From Moorena sp. SIOASIH (GTDB lineage Bacteria; Cyanobacteriota; Cyanobacteriia; Cyanobacteriales; Coleofasciculaceae), in the NCBI RefSeq assembly GCF_010671925.1, contig NZ_JAAHIH010000006.1:62001-126000 (forward strand): a stretch of 64,000 nt of DNA, given 5' to 3'. A program made the translations under genes and the position numbers. Positions 44,197-53,929 of the stretch are shown piece after piece (positions within the stretch are counted from its first letter, which is position 1; every line of letters starts with the position of its first letter). Below the pieces are notes generated by a model. The model ran no database searches and was not told the DNA's origin. It saw only the letters and a program-made list of their open reading frames with translations.

Positions 44197-45747
44197 TTAC
44201 GAATTTTGGACTGGAAATTTTAAATTTGCCCAAGCCAGCTGCTTGACAGTGTCAACATCCCCTTCATCAGCAGCTGTTTTTAAATCTCGTTTCAAGTGAG
44301 CATTAGCGATCGCATCTTCTTTAGACCGAGAACTAGTGTCAAAGCACCGCTCCAAAGCCTCATAGATACCAATACGACGAGACCTAGTCACATACTGGCG
44401 TTCTGTGTCTAGCAGTTTTGCCATTAGTTCGAGATGCATAGCATCATTGTCACAGATTTCTTCTAAGACCTGCCACTCATCACCACCAAGCAGACGGTTT
44501 TCAGCGCCAGGACGGATGTCTTTGAAGGCTTCGCCAGTAACTTCTTGATAAATACGGGGCAAACTGTCATCAAATTCGTGTTTTTCTTCTAGCCAGATGC
44601 GACGAATCTCACTAAGTTCCTCTCGACTAATCAACGTAATGTCCCGCATATTTTCTGGACAATTCTGACGAATTTCAGTTTCAACAGTAAGCAATTTTCT
44701 CAGCCAATACTCCCGTGCTTCTTTGGTATAAGGACCAGGAATTGGCTCAACAGAGATTTGTCCATCTAAATTCCGTTCATACAGTTGGACATTACCATTG
44801 CTACGTCTAAAATCTCGTCGCTCACGGTTTTCTCCAGGCTCCAACTCCTTGCGCAAATCCAGTAAAGGTTCCAGCCATTCCTTTTCTTCGTCATTATCAA
44901 TCATCGCTGTCAGGGATTTATCCTGACTGACTAGTGTACAAACCCAGCAACCAAAACGAGAGCTACCACAACTAGGAGTAGACGTATCTACAACTAATGG
45001 ACATTCATTATCAGCACTAGCCCCTCGATACATAGCAAATAACTCTTTATTGCTGTATTCCCAGGGGTTTTGCCATTGCATGAGATAGAGCCAAACCTCA
45101 TCATTTTGCCAATCTTCAATGGGGCTATAAACCAACGAGTTTGGTAAATTGATATTAGGACTTAGACGAGCACGTACTCGCTTAGCTTCCATTTTTTTCA
45201 TCCGTCTTGCCCGTTGTTGGCTTTCAGCTTTGCGAGTGCCTAAAACAACAATAGCCTCTCCACTAGATCGGATAACATTCCGAATAAAACGGTTAGAGGG
45301 TTTAATTTTCAAACGTTCAGTACACCAGCGAAATTTCCCCCGTGGGGCTGGGTAACCTTTGCCAATTAAACTGACCCAGTAGGTTTCTTTAACCTCTGGT
45401 TGTAAGAGATGGGGTTCAAAGGGCAATCCTTGAGCTTCAGCCGCCAACTTAATCTGTTTTAGAGAATTGCGAACCCAAGCTGAAACAATGGGATTCTCTA
45501 CTAAGGTGTCTGTAGTGATGACATAGATAGTCTTAGTTCGCTGTTCTGGTGGCAGAGCTGCGATCGCATTCCATACCAGCTGTAGAGTTGCGGTGCTATC
45601 CTTGCCACCACTATACCCTATCACCCAGGGAATTGCATCTAAGCAGTACAACTGTTGAATTTCGGTGGTCAGAGCAGTGATCTCCTCCACCAGCTCAGCC
45701 ACAGTACGATTTTTTGGCTTATTTTCTGAGAGTTTTACCTGATTCAT
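44197..45747 (-). CDS. dndC: DNA phosphorothioation sulfurtransferase DndC
   Basis: 516 residues. The PAPS-reductase/ATP-pyrophosphatase P-loop is GYSGGKDST (44-52). Cysteines for a 4Fe-4S cluster lie around residues 165-275 (FRWCTERLKIKPSNRFIR, STPSCGSSRFGCWVCTLV). DndC activates DNA and transfers sulfur from a cysteine desulfurase, usually DndA or a housekeeping IscS. No desulfurase gene is in the window. It heads the minus-strand part of the locus and is divergent from dndB, with a 940-bp repeat-filled gap between. Confidence 0.93.
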   Translation of the reverse strand: MNQVKLSENKPKNRTVAELVEEITALTTEIQQLYCLDAIPWVIGYSGGKDSTATLQLVWNAIAALPPEQRTKTIYVITTDTLVENPIVSAWVRNSLKQIKLAAEAQGLPFEPHLLQPEVKETYWVSLIGKGYPAPRGKFRWCTERLKIKPSNRFIRNVIRSSGEAIVVLGTRKAESQQRARRMKKMEAKRVRARLSPNINLPNSLVYSPIEDWQNDEVWLYLMQWQNPWEYSNKELFAMYRGASADNECPLVVDTSTPSCGSSRFGCWVCTLVSQDKSLTAMIDNDEEKEWLEPLLDLRKELEPGENRERRDFRRSNGNVQLYERNLDGQISVEPIPGPYTKEAREYWLRKLLTVETEIRQNCPENMRDITLISREELSEIRRIWLEEKHEFDDSLPRIYQEVTGEAFKDIRPGAENRLLGGDEWQVLEEICDNDAMHLELMAKLLDTERQYVTRSRRIGIYEALERCFDTSSRSKEDAIANAHLKRDLKTAADEGDVDTVKQLAWANLKFPVQNS

Positions 45748-46007
45748 CTGACTTCACGGCAGTAGGGAAACCCCCTCTAGGCAAGAGCGGGGTGCTGACT
45801 CTCTGCTAAGACAAGGCTTGGCAGATTGGTCCTTTTTTTGAGCTTATCCCAAGTTTTGAATAAAATTTCTTGACAGTGGATCTAACGTTTTTCTTCCTAA
45901 ATTGGTATGATAGATAGTTTTACTCTATCGAAGCCCGAGTATAGGGAAATAAGCTAATTTGATGGTTAAAAACTTGTGCTAGTCTTAAAAATATTTATCG
46001 TAAGCAT

Positions 46008-46124
<117 letters not shown>

Positions 46125-46150
46125 CTAAGGCTCACGCTGGGTGAACAGTT

Positions 46151-46259
46151 TATAGCAATTCTCTATGCCATGAGGTACAAAGGGATCCCCCGTTGGTCCC
46201 CCTTGATAAGGGGGACTTTGAGGTTGAAAAACGTACCTCATAAATCCTAGAAACGCTAT
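46151..46259. mobile_element. 109-bp MITE-like element
   Basis: The ends are imperfect 28-bp inverted repeats: TATAGC..TTCT.......ATGAGGTAC on the left, and the right end reads the same on the other strand. The middle carries the CCCCGTTGGTCCCCCTTGAT/AAGGGGGA palindrome. Related ends occur at 16137-16166, 43506-43536 and 48912-48940. No coding capacity. Confidence 0.72.
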
Positions 46260-46494
46260 ATTTTATTCAAAAGCACCGATTGCGCTACTTGAGGTACTGC
46301 GCGAACAGTAGCACCTCAAGTAGCCCATAAGCACCTCAAGTACCGTGGCACAGCCTTTGGCCTTTGGCCACGCTGTGCGAACGAAGCTGGGAGGTAGCGC
46401 ATTAGCTGATAGCTGAAAGCACCTCAAGTAGCGTGTGCGTAGCACATAAGCTGAAAGCTGATAGCACCTCAAGTAGCGTGTGCGTAGCACATAA

Positions 46495-46660
46495 GCTGAT
46501 ATCTAATAGCTGATATCTAATAGCTGATATCTAATAGCTGATATCTAATAGCTGATATCTAATAGCTGAAAGCTGAAAGCTGATAGCTGATATCTAATAG
46601 CTGATATCTAATAGCTGAAAGCTGAAAGCTGAAAGCTGAAAGCTGATAGCTGATAGCTTC
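46495..46660. repeat. 14-bp and 7-bp tandem repeats (CTGATATCTAATAG; AGCTGAA)
   Basis: Seven CTGATATCTAATAG units alternate with AGCTGAA and AGCTGAT heptamers up to 30 bp before the dndB start. Confidence 0.88.
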
Positions 46661-46688
46661 TACAACGCAGCATTATTGGTTTAAAACT

Positions 46689-48290
46689 ATGGTGATCAAA
46701 ACTGAAAATCATCCTAATGACCTCGCTAAGCAAATTCTTGAACAAGAAAACCGAGATCGACAGGCGCTGGCATTATTGCTCGATAGGCATCTGGCTAGAA
46801 ACGACCAAATCTTGGTGCAAAAAACTCACATGGGCACTACAGAGGCATTTATTGGCTCAGTCACTCTGGAATGGTTAGCGATTCGCGTCCGCTACGCCTC
46901 CCAACTGCCGCTATTTCAACAAAAGTTTGATCAACAGACTAACAATATCGTCAGGGATGCCGATACCATCGAAGCGCTTCAGCAGCGTCCCCTTGATTGG
47001 TCACGTCAAGCTGCTCTGGCTCAATATCTAGCAGCCCGCAAAACTCACAAGTTTCCCCCAGTCCTAGTAGTGCTTAGCTCTGGGTGGGTAGATAATGCCC
47101 AAGCTGCTCAGTGGGACAACAATCAACGCGCTCGGCAGTCGGCAGCTGAGTTCACCAGTTTAGATAAAGATCGCACAGTCGGACTGCTTGATGTTTCAGA
47201 CCATGTTTCAATTTTTGCCTTAGATGGTCAACATCGACTGATGGGAATCCAGGCTTTGATGGAATTGATTAAAATCGGTACGCTCCAGAAATATAGCAAA
47301 GGGAAAAAGCCAATCGGCTCCCTAATTACAGTGGATGACTTGATTGAGGAGTATCACATCGACCTAGGTTATCTGCAAAGTCTAGCCACAGAAAAAATTG
47401 GTATTGAGTTCATTCCTGCTGTCGTTCAGGGAGAAACCCGTGAAGAAGCACGGCGACGCATCCGATCGATCTTTGCTCACGTCAACCTGATGGCAGTAAG
47501 GTTGAGCAAAGGACAACTAGCGTTGCTAAACGAAGACGATGGCTTCTCAATCGTTGCTAGAAAAATTGCCATGAGTCATCCTCTGCTGAGGGAGATGGAA
47601 AATCGTAATCCTCGGGTTAATTGGGATAGCGCTACGGTTTCAGCTAAGTCAACAGTATTGACTACGTTACAAGCTCTCAAACATATATCTGAGCTGTATT
47701 TGGGCTACCAATTTCCTCACTGGAAACCCTGTGAGAAAGGTCTAATTCCCATGCGTCCTGAAGATGAAGAGCTAGAGATGGGAACTAAGACATTGACGGA
47801 GCTTTTCGACTATTTGGCTAGTTTACCCAGCTATCAAAAACTCGAACATGGAAAAGAAACACCTCAACTGCGTCGGTTTAACCATGAAAGGGGTGGAGGA
47901 GAAGGAAATATGCTATTCCGTCCAGTAGGACAAATTGCCCTGGCTCAAGCTTTGGGTATTCTAGTATTTAACAAGGATTTCTCCCTCAAAGCCATCTTCG
48001 AGAAACTTCAAAAATACGATGGTTCGGGTGGCTTTAGTCAGATAGATCACCCACAATCCCCTTGGTACGGCATTTTGTATGACCCAAATCGAAAGCGAGT
48101 GCTAGTTTCTGGACGAGAGTTAGCCTCCAAAGTGATGTTATATCTTTTGGGTGGTGTTACAGAACGTATGGAACGTGCTCAACTGCGCATAGCTGTGGCT
48201 AATGCCAGGAGTGTTAGCAAAGATCAAGGGATCAGCTTTGATGGTAAATTTGTGAAACTGAAGGAGGTAGGATTACCACCTCAGTTGTAA
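46689..48290 (+). CDS. dndB: DndB, DGQHR-domain protein
   Basis: 533 residues. The defining DGQHR motif is at residues 179-183 (FALDGQHRLMGI), followed by the family's IFAHVNLMAVRLSKGQL segment. DndB represses dnd genes and affects phosphorothioate level and placement. Here it is on the strand opposite dndCDE, so it cannot be the first gene of their operon as in the classical locus. Its stop is 9 bp before a strong hairpin shared with the convergent Dnd-associated gene. Confidence 0.88.
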   Translation: MVIKTENHPNDLAKQILEQENRDRQALALLLDRHLARNDQILVQKTHMGTTEAFIGSVTLEWLAIRVRYASQLPLFQQKFDQQTNNIVRDADTIEALQQRPLDWSRQAALAQYLAARKTHKFPPVLVVLSSGWVDNAQAAQWDNNQRARQSAAEFTSLDKDRTVGLLDVSDHVSIFALDGQHRLMGIQALMELIKIGTLQKYSKGKKPIGSLITVDDLIEEYHIDLGYLQSLATEKIGIEFIPAVVQGETREEARRRIRSIFAHVNLMAVRLSKGQLALLNEDDGFSIVARKIAMSHPLLREMENRNPRVNWDSATVSAKSTVLTTLQALKHISELYLGYQFPHWKPCEKGLIPMRPEDEELEMGTKTLTELFDYLASLPSYQKLEHGKETPQLRRFNHERGGGEGNMLFRPVGQIALAQALGILVFNKDFSLKAIFEKLQKYDGSGGFSQIDHPQSPWYGILYDPNRKRVLVSGRELASKVMLYLLGGVTERMERAQLRIAVANARSVSKDQGISFDGKFVKLKEVGLPPQL

Positions 48291-48298
48291 CGGAATTA

Positions 48299-48349
48299 GT
48301 GACAGCTCCTACACTTTCCTATCTGGCAAGTGTAGGAGCTAGCTGTCAC
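48299..48349. terminator. bidirectional terminator hairpin
   Basis: AGCTCCTACACTT and AAGTGTAGGAGCT form a 13-bp perfect stem with an 11-nt loop. Outer GTGACAGCT and AGCTGTCAC can also pair. AAAAA follows on the plus strand. It sits between convergent dndB and the next gene and overlaps that gene's stop codon. Confidence 0.82.
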
Positions 48350-48825
48350 AAAAATCGACTCAAATCAAACTCCTGTTGCTCATTTTCTTTATACTCTTTC
48401 TTCTTATACCTATCATTATTTAAAATTAACAAAAGTCGCTCTGAATAGTCTACTGCTCCTCGCAACTCATTGCGCAAAATATCAAGTCCTCCATTGGCAT
48501 ACTCCTCAAAAATATAGATGCGTTTTTCCTCAGACTCTTTATCGATAGAAGAGAGAATTTGAGTATCCTTAATCTCTGCGATCGCAATTAATTTAATTAC
48601 TACCTCATATCCCCTTGAGACAAAAATTTCCAATCCAATCGGACCAGGTTCTCGTTTAGAAATTACCTTCAGGGGCGATCGCTTTTTACGCTTTACTCCT
48701 AAAGCTGCTGCAAACACCATCACATCAGCATAAGTCTGAAACGGTCCGGTTTTTCCATCGGAAGCGGTTAGGTCTTTCACCAAAGCCGCCTTATCTTTAG
48801 CAACCCTGATTCTGTTTCCAGCCAT
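48346..48825 (-). CDS. Dnd system-associated protein 4
   Basis: 159 residues matching the small family found next to dnd genes (RIRVAKDKAALVKDLTAS, FQTYADVMVFAAALGVKRKK, ISKREPGPIGLEIFVSRGYE, IFEEYANGGLDILRNEL). Its biochemical role is unknown; it has no catalytic motif. Convergent with dndB, it marks the right edge of the phosphorothioation locus. The next gene belongs to the injection-system block. Confidence 0.8.
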   Translation of the reverse strand: MAGNRIRVAKDKAALVKDLTASDGKTGPFQTYADVMVFAAALGVKRKKRSPLKVISKREPGPIGLEIFVSRGYEVVIKLIAIAEIKDTQILSSIDKESEEKRIYIFEEYANGGLDILRNELRGAVDYSERLLLILNNDRYKKKEYKENEQQEFDLSRFL

Positions 48826-48985
48826 TCTATTGGTATCTACTTCTAATAAATCTTATGCACAAGGCTAAGCGCAAAAAGCCTAAAGTGCATCAACTTATCT
48901 AAGATACCATAAATATAGCGTTTTTTGCAGTTATGAGGTACACAGTTTTGTTTCACTATTGCCTCTTGCCTCTTGCCTGCTCCCT

Positions 48986-50812
48986 CTATTGCCTCCTCAA
49001 CCACCCTTGATACATACGTTCGTTTCGTTCTACACGCTCTTTATTGCGAGGTGCTTCGACCAACTCTATCAAACTGTTTAGATATTCAAGTTCTTCGACG
49101 GCCTTTGTCAGCTGCTGTTGCCCCTGAGCAATAACCAGTTCCTTTTCCGTTGTCTCACTTACACCTATTGTATCTAGAAAGCTTTCAAATTTTCCTGGTT
49201 TTAACTCTTTTATTCCTTTTTCGAGCTTTTCTATTGTCTCTTGAATTTTTTGACGATTAGTATACAATGATTGGACACCCTCTTTGAATATACGTGCCAA
49301 TAAAATGCGCATTTTCGGTTCTTGCTCTAGATAACCTGCAAGTTCCTGTAGGTGGCTTACATCAAACTCCGAACTCGCTGTCTTGATTTGTTCATTAACA
49401 TATTCTGTCATCTTGGTAATTGTCTCTGGTCTGATATTTGCTACATCTTGATTCGTTCTAACGTTTTTGAGGGGGATGATTACTCCTAAGCGGATTTTGT
49501 TGTCTACTATAAACTGACGTTGTTTCTCATACTCTTCAGCCTTTTGAGCGTTACTGGCTTTCTCACTTTTGCGTTTAGTCTTACTTTCCCCTGATTCGTA
49601 TAGTTTCTTGAACCCCTTCTTTTTATTGGACTTATGCTCTTGCTCTCGGTAGAAAGATGCATTTCGATTAAGTTCTCTAATATGTTCCCCTAGCTGTTTT
49701 CCTGCTATTCCCTCAGGACTTTGATCAATAGTTTCAACCTCTATGGTGGCAATTTGAGTTATAATCTCATGAAGCTTTTTCTCTTCCTCAAGAATTTGGA
49801 GCATTTTATCGCAGTCTTGTTTTAAACCTGCTCCCACAGTATTTAACTGTTCTCCCAGCTGATCGAATTCCTCTGGATAGAGCCCAGTAAGGGATGCCCG
49901 AAATCCACTCAGACGCTCTTCTTGCTCTTGAGTGCGAAGCTCTTCCTTTTGGGCACGAAGTTCATCTACAGTAATACCCTGCTCTCGGGCTTCGGCTCTA
50001 TCGCTAATGGCGTCACGAGTGTACTGACTGCGAAACTTTGAGGGGTCAAGTCGATCTTTTTTCTTTTTGCGATCGTCATCCCCATTGCACTGTACTATTT
50101 GTCGCTGCACTGTCCCAGCATTCTGCTGCACCACATGGGTCAATTCATGGGCCAACAACTCTTTTCCTACCTGACTCCCTGGATCATAGGCTCCCTGCCG
50201 AAAGAAAACATCCTGCCCCGTTGTGAAAGCCTTTGCCTGCATCGATTGATTTAACCGATCCGAGTGCCCATCAGTGTGAACCTTCACTCCACTAAAATCT
50301 ACACCACCAAATGCTTTTTCCATTGGTTCTCGAATCCCCTGGGAAAGTGGTTGTCCACTACCTCGCGATCGCGTGATCGAAGATTCCAGTTCTGGGGTTG
50401 TGGTCATTCCTCCCTGATCGCCCTTAAGCTGAAGCCTTGGTTTCCTTTGCAGTTCCTCTTCTACTTCTGGGTTTTCCTGTCGAATCAGGGTTGACTGCTG
50501 TTGGAGTTGAGCTGACTGTGACTTATGAAGCTTTTGCACCACTTGCTTAGCTACCCGATCGGCTTCCTGTTCGTACTTATCACCAGCAGGTCTAATTTCT
50601 AGCTTAGCTTGCACTGGCATGGCAGTGTGATTGCTGACGGGTATTTGGATCAAGTCCAGTTTCATGCCTGAGCGATCACCGGCTGGGGATTCTGTTTGAG
50701 GTGTTAGAGTTTTTACTGGTAGCGATCGCACTGCAGTCCTTTGCAGTATCCAGTTGTCGGCGTCCTTCTGGGGGGACTCGTTGCTTCTACGAACATCATA
50801 TTGACGAGTCAT
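48986..50812 (-). CDS. eCIS-linked DUF4157 protein, coiled-coil C-terminus
   Basis: 608 residues. Residues 1-75 are a leader nearly identical to those of the next two proteins (MTRQYD, DNWILQR, LPVKTLTPQTE, AGDRSG). Residues about 160-235 form the DUF4157 zincin-like domain (PMEKAFGGVDFSGVKVHTD, LLAHELTHVVQQ with HExxH). The C-terminal 370 residues are charged helices/coiled coil and match no toxin family I know. DUF4157 proteins are the commonest proteins beside extracellular contractile injection systems and are thought to be cargo or cargo-processing factors. It lies at the end of the minus-strand eCIS gene series. Confidence 0.85.
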   Translation of the reverse strand: MTRQYDVRRSNESPQKDADNWILQRTAVRSLPVKTLTPQTESPAGDRSGMKLDLIQIPVSNHTAMPVQAKLEIRPAGDKYEQEADRVAKQVVQKLHKSQSAQLQQQSTLIRQENPEVEEELQRKPRLQLKGDQGGMTTTPELESSITRSRGSGQPLSQGIREPMEKAFGGVDFSGVKVHTDGHSDRLNQSMQAKAFTTGQDVFFRQGAYDPGSQVGKELLAHELTHVVQQNAGTVQRQIVQCNGDDDRKKKKDRLDPSKFRSQYTRDAISDRAEAREQGITVDELRAQKEELRTQEQEERLSGFRASLTGLYPEEFDQLGEQLNTVGAGLKQDCDKMLQILEEEKKLHEIITQIATIEVETIDQSPEGIAGKQLGEHIRELNRNASFYREQEHKSNKKKGFKKLYESGESKTKRKSEKASNAQKAEEYEKQRQFIVDNKIRLGVIIPLKNVRTNQDVANIRPETITKMTEYVNEQIKTASSEFDVSHLQELAGYLEQEPKMRILLARIFKEGVQSLYTNRQKIQETIEKLEKGIKELKPGKFESFLDTIGVSETTEKELVIAQGQQQLTKAVEELEYLNSLIELVEAPRNKERVERNERMYQGWLRRQ

Positions 50813-51078
50813 TTTTTCGATTTTCCTTTTCTCTGTTCTGCCTAATAAATAATATTAGCGATCGCACGGTCTATCATAAATAGTTCTTTGTTGGTTGTTC
50901 GCGATCGCCCTATGACAGAGGAATAGTTACTGGGATGGTGAGTGCGATCGCCCTGGTGATAAAAATATTGCGCAATATTTTTGGGGATGAGGCAGGAGTA
51001 GGGTTGGTAAATTATGAATGTTTGACCAATTGAAGTTATCTTGTCCATTTGCCCACCCTAAAAGATCAGCGATCGCAC

Positions 51079-52344
51079 TCAGTGCGCTCTTATCGCCGCT
51101 CCGGCACCACCAGGGGGCGGCTGTCGTCTACCGCCCCCTTTATCATTTCGATCCTGTCGGGGATGCCCTTCCTGAGCTGGTAAATGTATCATTTTTTCTT
51201 GTTTTAAAGATTCTACCAATTCGGCGAGTACCTGATCCTCTGTTACTCCCTCCTCAAATGTAACCCCTGCCACACTGTCCTTGTCGATCTGAAACTGGAC
51301 GTTACCTTTGGACTGAATGTCTATTCTTGCACTAGGGAAATTCAATCCCTTTACCTGCTTTCCTTTAAACCCGCCAACTAGGCTTTTTGGTCCGGCATCG
51401 AATATAGATCCTCGATCTAATTTACCGATCAGTAACTCCAGATCCTCCCTTGCTTTTTTGTTTTTACCCATTGGTGTTATACCGCGTCCCTGTTGCTTTT
51501 CTCCCCCTTCCGCTCCGCTTCCTTTTCCTGACTTTTTCCCGTCTCCTTTCTTTTTTGGCATTAATTGAATCCCAATGCCCTCTGGGTAGGCTTTCACTCG
51601 GTCTGCTAAATCCTGCTTTTCACGGGAAATGTTCTTATTATTCAACCCATACCCCTGCTGCTGCACCACATGGGTCAACTCATGAGCCAACAACTCCTGT
51701 CCCCCCTGACTCCCCGGATCGTAGGCTCCCTGCCGAAAGAAAACATCCTGCCCCGTTGTAAACGCCTTCGCTTGCATCGATTGATTCAACTTATCCGAGT
51801 GCCCATCAGTGTGAACCTTAACTCCACTAAAATCTACACCACCAAATGCCTTTTCCATTGGTTCTCGAATCCCCTCGGAAAGTGGTTGTCCACTACATCG
51901 CGATCGCGCGATCGAAGATTCCAGTTCTGGGGTTGCGGTCATCCCTTCCCGATCACCCTTAAGCTGAAGTGTTGGTTTCCTTTGCAGTTCCTCGTCTACT
52001 TCTCGGTTTCGAAGTCTTTGAAGGGTTTGCCTTGGTTGGAGTTTCCCAGACTGTGAGCCATGAAGCTGTTGCACCACTTGCTTAGCTACTCGATCAGCTT
52101 CCTGTTCGTACTTATCACCAGCTGGCCCAATCTTTAACTTAGCTTGGACTGGCATAGCAGTATGATTGCTGACAGGTATCTCCATCAAGTCCAGTTGAAT
52201 ACCTGAGCGATCGCCCGCTGCAGTTTCTGTTTGGGGTGTCAAAGTTTTTACTGGTAGCTCACGCACCGCACTCCGTTGCAGTATCCAATTGTCCGCATTC
52301 TTCTGGGGTGACTTGTTGCTTTCGCGTACATATTGACGAGTCAT
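51079..52344 (-). CDS. eCIS-linked DUF4157 protein, second copy
   Basis: 421 residues. The first 230 residues are nearly identical to the 608-residue paralogue: same leader, KYEQEADRVAKQVV, FGGVDFSGVKVHTDGHSD and AHELTHVVQQ. From about residue 235 the sequence is unrelated: a Lys/Gly-rich linker, then a small domain (ARIDIQSKGNVQFQIDKDSV) and a Pro/Gly/Arg tail. A constant N-terminus with swapped C-termini is the pattern expected for modular cargo. The function of the C-terminus is unknown. Confidence 0.85.
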   Translation of the reverse strand: MTRQYVRESNKSPQKNADNWILQRSAVRELPVKTLTPQTETAAGDRSGIQLDLMEIPVSNHTAMPVQAKLKIGPAGDKYEQEADRVAKQVVQQLHGSQSGKLQPRQTLQRLRNREVDEELQRKPTLQLKGDREGMTATPELESSIARSRCSGQPLSEGIREPMEKAFGGVDFSGVKVHTDGHSDKLNQSMQAKAFTTGQDVFFRQGAYDPGSQGGQELLAHELTHVVQQQGYGLNNKNISREKQDLADRVKAYPEGIGIQLMPKKKGDGKKSGKGSGAEGGEKQQGRGITPMGKNKKAREDLELLIGKLDRGSIFDAGPKSLVGGFKGKQVKGLNFPSARIDIQSKGNVQFQIDKDSVAGVTFEEGVTEDQVLAELVESLKQEKMIHLPAQEGHPRQDRNDKGGGRRQPPPGGAGAAIRAH

Positions 52345-52477
52345 TTTTTTTATTTTCCTTTTCTCTGTTCTTCCTAATAAATACTAATAGTAGCGAGGGC
52401 ACGGTCTATCACAAATAGTTCTTTGTTGCTTGTTCGCGATCGCACTCGGACAATGGATTTTTCAATTCTGTGATTTC

Positions 52478-53884
52478 CTACTCTTTATTTTTGATTTTAA
52501 TTGGTCCGATTTTGTTGATATGTTTATTTTGAGTTGGATGGAAGTTTGCCATTGTCACTTCGATATGGTCAGCGAAAGCGGGTAAATGCGCCTTCTGCAA
52601 GTTTGCTGGCATATTGGGAAAATCACTCTTTGCTGCTTTTTTCGAGCTCACATTTACTTGGTATTCAACATACTCATTTGCTTTGACATCATTTTTCAGG
52701 TGTTTCTCGATTTGTTTTTCATGGTCGTGATTAGCCGTTTTACCCAATGGGGTTAAATTCCGCAAATCATTTCCGGGACCTCCAACTTTTTCATTAAGCA
52801 GATGTCCTCGTACTATATGCTTTGTCCAATAGGGTTCCGTACCTGGCTTCGGCCACCATTTAGGGGCTACCGATGGACTAGATCCTTTCAGGTTGTCTTT
52901 GGGATCGACCACGCCATGGGCTGAGGTTCCACCTTCATATTTATCTAGCGGTCCAAAATCCATTGTTGTCTTGATCGCTCGTTGGTCGTTAAATGCCAAC
53001 TTCCCTTTTTTATTGGGTGGTCCGGAAATTACAGCAGTCGAACCTCGCTTTCTCGAATCAATCTTAGTTCTTTGAATTGTTGGGTCGGTCTGTCCTGGTA
53101 ACTTCCCTGCATTTCCTGTTGATTTGTGCTTGACTCGTTCATCTTTGCCCTTATGGGGAATTGTTTGGACGAGGGGCTGCTTTGTTTGTGTAATATTAGA
53201 TTCTGCCTCAGCCAATTCTGGAGCTTTTTTTTGTCCCTTGCTTAAATTCAATAAACTTGCTTGTTTTCCCCTGATATCTGCCTCCCGTTCCAGTGCTGAA
53301 TTATCATTCACTGCCATCCCCTGCAACTGCATCGTTGGTTGCACTCGCCCTTGTTTCTGCTGTACTACATGCCAGGCTTCATGGGGCAAATGCCTTTCCT
53401 GTCCTGGTCCGACATGGATATCTGTACCCTGAGTATAGGCCAAGGCATTCAACTGGGCTGGTTTTGATGAATTGTAGTGAACCCGTACATCATCCATTAA
53501 CATGCCTGAAAGGTTTTCTAGACCAGCTTTGAGACCATTGGGCAGGCCAGTATTGTTTGGCGCTTCAACCTCAGCTACCTCCTGCACTGGGGTGTCTCCA
53601 ACATCCGCTACGTTCTGCTGGTGTTCTTTTAGTTGACAGACCCAGTTATGATTTCCCACTGAACCTGCCATCAGCTTTGGCTGCACCACTAGCGGATCTT
53701 GGTTGTGGACGGGTATCTCCATCAAGTCCATTGTAATGCCTGAGCGATCGCCCGGTACAGTTTCTGTTTGAGGTGTCACAGTTTTTGCTGGTAGCTCACG
53801 CACTGCACTCCGTTGCAATATCCAGTTATCGGAGTTCTTCTGGGAAAACTCGCTGCTTCTGCTAACATCATATTGACGAGTCAT
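52478..53884 (-). CDS. eCIS-linked DUF4157-like protein with nuclease-like C-terminus
   Basis: 468 residues. It has the shared leader (MTRQYDVSRS, DNWILQRSAVRELPAKTVTP) and a more distant DUF4157-like domain (LSGMLMDDVRVHYNSSKPAQ, LPHEAWHVVQQKQGRVQPTM) where HExxH is HEAWH. The C-terminal part contains HIVRGHLLNEKVGGPGNDLR followed by NLTPLGKTANHDHEKQIE. That resembles the RGHL...NL...N pattern of DNA/RNA non-specific nucleases and HNH-like toxin domains. If active it would be a nuclease effector. No separate immunity gene is evident next to it. It is the first of the three cargo-like genes after the structural genes. Confidence 0.82.
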   Translation of the reverse strand: MTRQYDVSRSSEFSQKNSDNWILQRSAVRELPAKTVTPQTETVPGDRSGITMDLMEIPVHNQDPLVVQPKLMAGSVGNHNWVCQLKEHQQNVADVGDTPVQEVAEVEAPNNTGLPNGLKAGLENLSGMLMDDVRVHYNSSKPAQLNALAYTQGTDIHVGPGQERHLPHEAWHVVQQKQGRVQPTMQLQGMAVNDNSALEREADIRGKQASLLNLSKGQKKAPELAEAESNITQTKQPLVQTIPHKGKDERVKHKSTGNAGKLPGQTDPTIQRTKIDSRKRGSTAVISGPPNKKGKLAFNDQRAIKTTMDFGPLDKYEGGTSAHGVVDPKDNLKGSSPSVAPKWWPKPGTEPYWTKHIVRGHLLNEKVGGPGNDLRNLTPLGKTANHDHEKQIEKHLKNDVKANEYVEYQVNVSSKKAAKSDFPNMPANLQKAHLPAFADHIEVTMANFHPTQNKHINKIGPIKIKNKE

Positions 53885-53929
53885 TTTTTATCCTTTGTAT
53901 CTATAACTAACTGGATATTATTTAATCAA

